A DNA stretch of 11,344 nucleotides from Candidatus Manganitrophaceae bacterium (lineage in GTDB: Bacteria; Nitrospirota; Nitrospiria; SBBL01; Manganitrophaceae): assembly GCA_004297235.1 (NCBI GenBank), contig SCUR01000573.1:1-11344 (forward strand), in the 5' to 3' direction. The notes under the pieces were generated by a model that worked only from the letters and a program-made list of their open reading frames with translations, was not told the DNA's origin and did no database searches. This document shows, piece by piece, positions 6,353 through 11,344 of this stretch. The position numbers and the translations under genes are program-made. The first letter of the stretch is position 1, and each line of letters starts with the position of its first letter.

Positions 6353-7567
6353 TCACTCTGCAGAGGAAACCCGAAGCGCCACCCGCTGGCTTTCATCCAG
6401 GATCTTCAGACCGGAAACGCGAGTAACCAGGCGGTCCTTTTCAATGTCGGCCACCAGTTGAATGATACGCTCGATCTGCTCTGCAATTGCTTCATCGGAG
6501 GCCCCGCGCCGGAGCCGATCTTCCAGTTCAAGACGCTCGATCTTCAATTGCGCTTCGTCCAATCGCGCATGCCGAATGGCCGCTGTTTCCAGGGCGACCA
6601 GCTTCTCAATCTGCGGCCGACTAAGAGACAATTTTTCCGCTTGGTCCAGGAAAGAGCGGCTTTCCTCTCCGGCAGCGGTGAAGGGACCGGCCGCCGATCC
6701 GCGAGGACTTTCCTTTCTGATCTCCGCCAGCTTCGTCCGCTGTGGAGGGGTGAGGATCCCTTCCAGCTTCCGCGAAACCTCTGAGAGCTTCGGGAAGAAA
6801 ATTCCCTCGAGTTGCGCGGTCCGCTCCATCGCCTCCCGTGTTTTCTCCGTATCAATAATTGGCTCTTTTAGCAGATCATACGCCTCCATCCGGCTGATCT
6901 CGATATCATTCCCAATCCGGAGAATCTCCCGACGGGCCTCCTCCAAGGCGCTTCGGAAGGAGACCGTCTGGGCTTCCGAGAGGCCGAGCGCTTGTCGATG
7001 CTCTCCGTAAACCTCTACCCAGCGGGTGATGGCCATCAGCCCGAGCCGGGTGTTGAATCCCTCGGGCATCTCCAAGCTCATCTGTGGCCTTCGATAAGAA
7101 ACAAAGGCCTCTTTCTGCACCGGAGTAAGAATCGCCTGCAGCGCCGTGATCGCCTGGAGCATGCGGCCCAACTCGTCCGCCTCGATCCCGCCGGTTACTT
7201 GATTCGCGTTCCGATATTCCTCCCGGGAGAGCAGGCCGTGACGGCGCTTGAGGGAGATCTCATTGAACATCCCGATTAAGACCGCTTCCTTCTTCCAGAG
7301 ATCTTTCTTGAAAGAGGCCACCTCCTGACGGATGCGTTCCTCCTGCTCCATGGAGAGCTTTAAGCCGTCCCGCGCCGCCAGATAATCGTTCGCCAGTGCC
7401 TCCACCGCCCTGATCATCCGAGGGCCGGGGGTCATCTCCACTTCCTTTTTGCCCTGTGGCTCTGCCGCGATCGGGAAAGCTTGCAATACAAAAAAAGCTG
7501 CGAGAAACAGCACCTGAACACAGGTCCACATAAGATCATTAAAACGTTTCTTATTTTTTCTGCTCAT
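6353..7567 (-). CDS. Periplasmic Spy/CpxP/ZraP-like protein with three LTxxQ-type repeats
   Basis: The start is ATG 7567, preceded by AAAGGAGG and overlapping the stop of the small membrane gene (ATGA). The 404-aa product begins with a basic stretch and hydrophobic segment (13-31) ending IAA-E near 35, a probable signal peptide. The rest is highly helical and charged, and divides into three units of about 80-95 residues. Unit 1 begins LKLSMEQ (69-75) and ends ILTPVQKEA (146-154). Unit 2 begins LGLSEAQ (194-200) and ends ILTPPQRTK (271-279). Unit 3 begins LSLSRPQ (313-319) and ends ILDESQRVA (389-397). This L-x-LS/T-xx-Q pattern marks the Spy/CpxP/ZraP/CnrX group of periplasmic chaperones and metal sensors, which normally has one such unit in about 150 residues. 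It may act as an envelope stress or metal-binding chaperone. Confidence 0.75.
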   Translation of the reverse strand: MSRKNKKRFNDLMWTCVQVLFLAAFFVLQAFPIAAEPQGKKEVEMTPGPRMIRAVEALANDYLAARDGLKLSMEQEERIRQEVASFKKDLWKKEAVLIGMFNEISLKRRHGLLSREEYRNANQVTGGIEADELGRMLQAITALQAILTPVQKEAFVSYRRPQMSLEMPEGFNTRLGLMAITRWVEVYGEHRQALGLSEAQTVSFRSALEEARREILRIGNDIEISRMEAYDLLKEPIIDTEKTREAMERTAQLEGIFFPKLSEVSRKLEGILTPPQRTKLAEIRKESPRGSAAGPFTAAGEESRSFLDQAEKLSLSRPQIEKLVALETAAIRHARLDEAQLKIERLELEDRLRRGASDEAIAEQIERIIQLVADIEKDRLVTRVSGLKILDESQRVALRVSSAE

Positions 7568-7743
7568 GGCATGACCTCCTTTTGCGATGAATGGAATTCT
7601 TGTATCCCCTCCGTGATCTGGGCGTTGAGGCGCACGACCAGCTCCCGGCCAAGAAAAACCAGCGCAATCAAGAAAAAAATAAGGAGAACCAGAGAAATAG
7701 CTGCTACCAATAACCCCCAAAAATCGTCTTTTCCCCGATCCAT
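7564..7743 (-). CDS. Small single-span membrane protein
   Basis: The 59-aa product (ATG 7743; a GTG one codon upstream is possible) has an acidic-basic N-terminus, one hydrophobic helix (GLLVAAISLVLLIFFLIALVFL, about residues 10-31) and a short amphipathic tail ending at 59. GAAGG lies about 10 nt upstream. Its TGA overlaps the ATG of the Spy-like gene, so the two are very likely co-translated and functionally linked. I recognise no family. It could be a membrane anchor or partner for the periplasmic repeat protein. Confidence 0.62.
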   Translation of the reverse strand: MDRGKDDFWGLLVAAISLVLLIFFLIALVFLGRELVVRLNAQITEGIQEFHSSQKEVMP

Positions 7744-7748
7744 CACGT

Positions 7749-7817
7749 TTAACCTTCAGCCCCGGAATTTCCTATTTCCCCGGGCTTTGGGTTTTTAAAC
7801 CTCGAGCCGCTCTTCAT
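7749..7817 (-). CDS. Possible 22-codon leader peptide ORF
   Basis: ATG 7817 has AAGGAG 9 nt upstream and the frame reads MKSGSRFKNPKPGEIGNSG to a TAA at 7749, 5 nt before the next start. CTCCTT at 7853-7848 can pair with the AAGGAG at 7832-7827, so the ribosome site may be sequestered. The ORF spans the repeated GGCTCGAGG motif and the following hairpin, so it could be either a leader peptide or a chance frame across a structured RNA. Confidence 0.3.
   Translation of the reverse strand: MKSGSRFKNPKPGEIGNSGAEG
7759..7808 (-). promoter_or_regulatory. Repeated leader motif with hairpin, copy A
   Basis: On the minus strand GGCTCGAGGTTTAAA (7808-7794) leads into a hairpin with arms GCCCGGGG (7785-7778) and CCGGGGC (7765-7759). 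The stem has a mismatch and no T-run follows, so it is not a convincing terminator. It lies between the cbiX-like gene and the small membrane gene. The 15-base head is identical to the copy at 11316-11330. Confidence 0.5.
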
Positions 7818-7871
7818 TGACGGCAACTCCTTATCTGTAAAAAACAAAAGGAGCTATCTTCTCTCTTCTCT

Positions 7872-9569
7872 TCAAGGAGCCACCGAGGCGACGGCAGGTC
7901 TCTCACTGTTCATTGCCGCAATCGCCTCTTCAATTCCTTTCTCAAGCCACCGGGTCAGAGCCGGGTGAGGAGCAAAACCCTTGCCATTGATTTCATAATC
8001 TTCCCCCTCCTTGATTTCGACCCCTTCCAAAAGGCTTTTGTAGGGGCCGGCACCCCGAAGCCGATTGGAGATCAACAGGACGCGTCCGCTCTTCTTTCCC
8101 TCTTCGATCATCTCCTTCAGCTTAGCCACCTCCTCTTTCCGCTTCTCCGGCCAGTCTTCACGGACCGTGATGGGATAGATCGCCTTGAGTTTGCTGCAAT
8201 GCAAATCTTTGCGAAGCGCTTCGATCTGACGGTTCATTGAGGCAAGCCAGCGGCTGTTGACCTGGTCGTCTTCCGAACCATGAGCTACCAGAATCACGGT
8301 CTCCTGAGAGGGATCCCGGCTGATCTCAACAATTCGCTCATGGAGAATTTCGGCAATCCCGGGGTCTTCTTCGTAACCGCCGAATGTCAAAAAGAGCGCT
8401 GCGCTCCGGATTTGGGCCAGCGGAGAACCTTCATGATCCCCATGGGAGTGGAGGTCTTTGGATAACCCTAAGATATACTCGGTTGTCTCTTTGAACTGAT
8501 CGGACAGAGAGTACATCCGAACGAAGATGATCCGGTCGATTCCATCTGCCTCCAACCGAGAGACCGCCTGCTGGATCGTTTCGGAGTCTGCCATTCCGTA
8601 GGCCATCTCGATCTTATAGTGCGAGCGCAGGGGTGCAATCGCCGCCTCGACGGCGTCGTTATAAGGTTGCGTCGCCCCATGGGGCATGATGACGACCCCG
8701 GTCCGCTCTGGGGAAGGAGGGAGATAGGCATTGGCTGTTTTCTTCAACCACAAGAGGAGATTCGGATGGGGCACAATCTCCTCCCCTGCATAGGTCAGAT
8801 CGATCTCCTTAAATTTATCTTCAATCCATTTCGTGAGCGACATATGGCTGTCAAACCGGGGGCCGATGAAAAAGGGGACGACAAGGGTTTCCCCTTTCTT
8901 CGCAGCAGTGCGGATGACCTGATCGTCCACTTCCTTGTTTTTCTTCTCCCTCAGTTTCGTTTCGGCTTCCCGGTCGTAATAGATCCCGATCTGCACCTCT
9001 TTGAAAGAGCGATAACGTGAGACATAGTCGATCAAGGATTGTAACTCGCCGCGAAGGATGGATTCGCTCGCTTCGTCGGTTGCTCCGATCCCCAGGATCA
9101 CCAGCCGCTCCTGCTCTGGATCCTGGGTGAGTGCATCGACACGATCGAGCAGGATCTGGGAGAAAAGGTGGCTCTCCTGCATCGAGGCCGTAACCCGGAT
9201 CGCTCCAGCAGAGGCATATCTTGGGAGGAGGGGCAGCACCTTTCTCAACATCGGATCAGCCTGTGAGGGAAAAAGGGGGATCGCGACGACTTCTGTGGCC
9301 CCGCCCCCCTTCAGCTCCTCGACGGCGCGTCTTAAATAAGTTGAATACTCCCCCTCCACGCCGCTGTAGTCGCGGCCCACCAGCGCAAGCGCCGCCCGGT
9401 GCGAGCGTTTGAATTCATCAACGATCGTCGCGACCTCCCGATTTCCCAGGAAGCCCCGGTCCGGTGCGAGCACCAGAAATCCGACGTCGGACGATTTGGC
9501 TAAGGCCGGGCTAAAAGAAAACCCGACGGAGAGGATCGACACAACAAAATTGAGGATTCTTTTCTTCAT
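7872..9569 (-). CDS. Exported, internally duplicated CbiX-like (sirohydrochlorin chelatase-like) protein
   Basis: ATG 9569 has AGGAGG 5 nt upstream. The 565-aa product starts with a signal peptide (MKKR, hydrophobic 8-20, ALA-K at 22-25), so it is likely periplasmic. The mature part is two copies of a two-domain CbiX-like unit. Unit one begins GFLVLAP (30-36) and ends HPNLLLWLKK (268-277). Unit two begins GVVIMPHG (291-298) and ends HPALTRWLEK (535-544). Histidines that could act like the CbiX/CbiK catalytic ones are present in the second unit (H297 in MPHG, H430 in VAHGS), but the matching sites in the first read APDRG (35-39) and IGATDE (161-166). An HSHGDHEG stretch (374-381) adds possible metal ligands. 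True cobalamin chelatases are cytoplasmic and about 120-300 aa, so a periplasmic metal-binding or tetrapyrrole role is more likely; no other cobalamin gene adjoins. An IS110 element lies directly upstream and may have cut it off from its promoter. Confidence 0.8.
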   Translation of the reverse strand: MKKRILNFVVSILSVGFSFSPALAKSSDVGFLVLAPDRGFLGNREVATIVDEFKRSHRAALALVGRDYSGVEGEYSTYLRRAVEELKGGGATEVVAIPLFPSQADPMLRKVLPLLPRYASAGAIRVTASMQESHLFSQILLDRVDALTQDPEQERLVILGIGATDEASESILRGELQSLIDYVSRYRSFKEVQIGIYYDREAETKLREKKNKEVDDQVIRTAAKKGETLVVPFFIGPRFDSHMSLTKWIEDKFKEIDLTYAGEEIVPHPNLLLWLKKTANAYLPPSPERTGVVIMPHGATQPYNDAVEAAIAPLRSHYKIEMAYGMADSETIQQAVSRLEADGIDRIIFVRMYSLSDQFKETTEYILGLSKDLHSHGDHEGSPLAQIRSAALFLTFGGYEEDPGIAEILHERIVEISRDPSQETVILVAHGSEDDQVNSRWLASMNRQIEALRKDLHCSKLKAIYPITVREDWPEKRKEEVAKLKEMIEEGKKSGRVLLISNRLRGAGPYKSLLEGVEIKEGEDYEINGKGFAPHPALTRWLEKGIEEAIAAMNSERPAVASVAP

Positions 9570-9634
9570 ACTGACCTCCTGGTATAATTCTCACCCGGTT
9601 GCAAGATATGGGTGAGTGGGTTAATAATCCTGTT

Positions 9635-9778
9635 CTGTACAGACGTTTTCTACAGGCGGAGAGACGACTTGCATCCCTCCTTTGGGCCAGCTGGACCCAT
9701 TTAGAATGACCGTCGCTTTCCTCCACTCTGGTCGTGAGCATTTATTCAGGATGCTGTGAGGGGCCTTATCCGCCTCAT
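9635..9778 (+). ncRNA. Candidate bridge-RNA region of the IS110 element
   Basis: Three plus-strand stem-loops precede the transposase: CTGTA/TACAG (9635-9655), TGGGCC-AGCT-GG-A-CCCA (9683-9699) and GTGAGG/CCTCAT (9756-9778). Members of the IS110 group encode a bridge RNA in this left non-coding part, and the position and size fit. The guide loops could not be assigned without the exact element ends and target. The right flank is the alternative site, as in IS1111-type elements. Confidence 0.3.
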
Positions 9779-9863
9779 CACTTACAACGAACCAGGCTAT
9801 GCGGATCAGAGCGTCGGAGGAGAGACCGCCATGCGTAGAAAACCCACCCCACCAAGGAGGCGT

Positions 9864-11075
9864 ATGTTCTATCTGGGAATTGATGTCTCGCTGAAGTCTC
9901 ATCGCTGTGCTCTCTTGGATGCCGAGGGAGAAAGAGTCGGAAACAGCTTTAGCATCGACGCCTCCCAGGAAGGGTTCTCCCTCCTTCTTGTTACCCTGGA
10001 AAAAAGGGGCGTTCTAAAAGAGGATCTCACGATCGGCCTGGAGGCCACCGGCCATCTGTGGGAAAACCTCTTGGCCCATCTGGAATCAAAGGGCTTCACG
10101 GTCAAGCTCTTGAATCCCTTCCAGACCAACCGCTACCGGGAGCTTCTGGCCAAGAAGGCGAAAACGGACGACATCGACGCCTATGTCATCGCGGGGCTTC
10201 TGCGCTCCGGAGAAGCCCAAAGCTGTTACGTCCCCGATGACCAGATCCAGGGACTGCGCGATCTGGTGCGTCTTCGCAACACCTATCTCGACAATTTGCA
10301 GACCTACCGCCGTCAGGCGACCTCTTTGCTGCAATTGGTTTTTCCCGAAGTCGGCTCGGTCGTCAAAGACCCCTTCGGAAAGGCCATGCGCACGATCCTG
10401 CAGCAGTATCCCACCGCGGCCGATCTGGCCAAGGTTCACCCCCGCAAGATCGAAAAGATCGCCCGAAGCTTCCAGGGGAACACGTTCGACCGCGCCAAAG
10501 CCGAGGCCCTGGTGGAGGCCGCCAAAAACTCCATCTATGCTGGACGAGCGAAGTTCTCCCGAGGCAAAGTCCTCGCCTCCTTGCTCTCTCAGATTGCCCA
10601 GCTCGAATCGGCCATCGAAGAGCTGGATGCGACGATCGCAGCCTCCCTCGATGACTCCACCCAGGGACGATCCGATACCGATCGGCTCACTTCGATCCCC
10701 GGCATCGGACCTAAAACCGCCGCCGTCCTGCTCGCAGAGATCGGGGAGGTCTGCCGCTTCCACTCCGCCGATCATCTGGTCGGCTATTTCGGCCTCTTCC
10801 CTGGGCTGGCAGAGTCGGGAGGAAAGCCTCTTTCGGCCCCCCACATCAGTAAACGGGGTCCCAAGCACTTTAGACGCGCCCTCTACATGGCCTCGGTGGC
10901 AGCCCTCAAACATAATCCCGAACTGCGAGGCCTCTACCACCGAAAACGCAGCCAGGGCAAGGCCCCCAAGCAGGCGCTCATTGTCGTCGCTCGTAAACTG
11001 CTTACCATCGTCTACAGTCTGCTTCGCTACCAAACCGAATACAACCCCAGTCGACTCTTTCTGGCTGCTGAATGA
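9864..11075 (+). CDS. IS110-family transposase (DEDD recombinase)
   Basis: The 403-aa product has the two IS110 domains. At the N-terminus the RuvC-like DEDD fold shows D7 in LGIDVS, E60 in GLEATG, and D102/D105 in KTDDIDAYVIA. A coiled linker follows (about 130-260). The C-terminal Transposase_20 domain has the helix-hairpin-helix SIPGIGPKTAAVLLAEIG (277-294) and the segment SGGKPLSAPHISKRG (318-332), which carries the candidate catalytic serine. Length and motifs are complete, so it is probably active. The start is uncertain: ATG 9864 (AAGGAGG only 3 nt away) matches family N-termini, ATG 9831 has GGAGGAG at better spacing and adds 11 residues, and GTG 9756 is less likely. It moves the element using a structured guide RNA, as known for IS621. 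Confidence 0.93.
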   Translation: MFYLGIDVSLKSHRCALLDAEGERVGNSFSIDASQEGFSLLLVTLEKRGVLKEDLTIGLEATGHLWENLLAHLESKGFTVKLLNPFQTNRYRELLAKKAKTDDIDAYVIAGLLRSGEAQSCYVPDDQIQGLRDLVRLRNTYLDNLQTYRRQATSLLQLVFPEVGSVVKDPFGKAMRTILQQYPTAADLAKVHPRKIEKIARSFQGNTFDRAKAEALVEAAKNSIYAGRAKFSRGKVLASLLSQIAQLESAIEELDATIAASLDDSTQGRSDTDRLTSIPGIGPKTAAVLLAEIGEVCRFHSADHLVGYFGLFPGLAESGGKPLSAPHISKRGPKHFRRALYMASVAALKHNPELRGLYHRKRSQGKAPKQALIVVARKLLTIVYSLLRYQTEYNPSRLFLAAE

Positions 11076-11273
11076 GGTCCCTATGAATTTTCCTATGACG
11101 CTATTTCTCACTTGCGAACCTTATAGGATGTCTTGCAAACTTCAGATTCGATGCAATTACGCCCTCCCCTCCAGCCGATCTAATGCAATAATGCTGGCAA
11201 GCAAAACCGGGTACACGAGCGCGCCGCCTTTCAAGGATTAATCTAATCGTCTTCTCGTTTTATAGACATCCGG

Positions 11274-11309
11274 AAATAAAAAGCCCGGAGGATCGGTGAT
11301 CGTCCGGGC
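11274..11309 (-). terminator. Intrinsic terminator, minus strand
   Basis: GCCCGGA (11309-11303) pairs with TCCGGGC (11289-11283) on the minus strand, with GATC/GATC pairing inside across one C-C mismatch, followed by TTTTT (11282-11278). It ends or attenuates a transcript entering from the right edge. Confidence 0.78.
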
Positions 11310-11330
11310 GTAGGGTTTAAACCTCGAGCC
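11283..11330 (-). promoter_or_regulatory. Repeated leader motif with terminator, copy B
   Basis: The minus-strand sequence GGCTCGAGGTTTAAA (11330-11316) is identical to 7808-7794 and again leads through CCC into a GCCCGG hairpin, here with a T-run. Before the IS110 insertion this would have stood upstream of the cbiX-like gene. A weaker relative, GGCTGGCGGT, lies at 3895-3886 before the terminator at 3821-3863. Confidence 0.5.
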
Positions 11331-11344
11331 TCTAATACTCTAGT

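Larger units (their letters stand above)
9600..11250 (+). mobile_element. IS110-family insertion sequence (ends approximate)
   Basis: A plus-strand IS110 transposase gene with about 230-260 nt of non-coding DNA on its left and 150-200 nt on its right, inserted among minus-strand genes. IS110 elements usually lack clear terminal repeats and make little or no target duplication, so the ends cannot be fixed by eye. A weak resemblance exists between TTAATAATCC (9621-9630) and the complement of GGATTAAT near 11235-11242. Limits are estimates. Confidence 0.6.

Noticed and set aside
9583..9588. Perfect TATAAT on the plus strand upstream of the transposase
   Set aside because: No acceptable -35 lies 16-18 bp before it, and it overlaps the start region of the minus-strand cbiX-like gene; probably chance.
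10086..11111. Long minus-strand frame (341 aa) and a 352-aa plus-strand frame (10183-11241) inside the transposase region
   Set aside because: Both overlap a transposase with complete family motifs, show low-complexity S/P/R-rich or unrecognisable sequence, and are shadows of its codon bias.
11316..11330. Adjacent XhoI and PmeI sites suggesting cloning-vector sequence
   Set aside because: The same string occurs inside the window at 7794-7808 in a natural intergenic setting with hairpins, and no vector-like sequence surrounds it.
1..11344. tRNA, rRNA or CRISPR array
   Set aside because: No cloverleaf with a conserved T-loop, no rRNA-like stretch, and no regularly spaced direct repeats were seen.

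Overview
The window is a gene-dense, moderately GC-rich stretch from a Gram-negative (diderm) bacterium. Evidence for two membranes is the ExbB/ExbD-type motor genes, a Spy/CpxP-like periplasmic protein and an exported CbiX-like protein. No marker fixes the lineage. An H-X9-DG prepilin together with these exported metal-linked proteins would fit Nitrospirota or a delta-proteobacterium-like group, but that is a low-confidence guess. Every gene except one transposase lies on the minus strand, so the biological reading order runs from right to left.

Right part (11344 to 9570): a minus-strand terminator-type hairpin at about 11274-11309, then an IS110-family element whose transposase is the only plus-strand gene (about 9864-11075). 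The element sits directly upstream of the cbiX-like gene. Its two non-coding flanks are candidates for the bridge-RNA region typical of this family.

Centre (9569 to 4105): an exported, internally duplicated CbiX-like protein. It is followed by a probable operon: a possible 22-codon leader ORF, a 59-aa single-span membrane protein, a three-repeat Spy/CpxP-like periplasmic protein (ATGA start-stop overlap with the previous gene), a helix-turn-helix protein, exbB, exbD and a bacterioferritin-like protein. The exb part looks damaged. exbB needs a +1 frame change near 5085. exbD stops at a TAG just after its membrane helix, yet its frame carries on with ExbD-like residues and runs directly into the ferritin-like frame.

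Intergenic 3598-4104: a good sigma70-type promoter, a near-perfect 31-bp palindrome with a Fur-box-like core, and a strong intrinsic terminator about 120 nt downstream. This is the layout of a small iron-responsive RNA or an attenuated leader. A further 220 nt of hairpin-rich leader precedes a type II secretion-like H-X9-DG prepilin gene.

Left part (2250 to 1): a terminator after the prepilin gene, then an ABC-2 exporter pair. The ATPase and permease overlap by ATGA, and the permease runs off the left edge.

A short sequence of the form GGC-N4-GGT-(A/T-rich)-ACC-...-GCCC, leading into a hairpin, occurs at 11283-11330, at 7759-7808 and in a weaker version at 3830-3895. Each copy is on the minus strand and ahead of a different transcription unit. 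Together with the Fur-like operator, ferritin, Exb motor, Spy-like and CbiX-like genes, this suggests a metal or iron-responsive envelope locus; that synthesis is inference.
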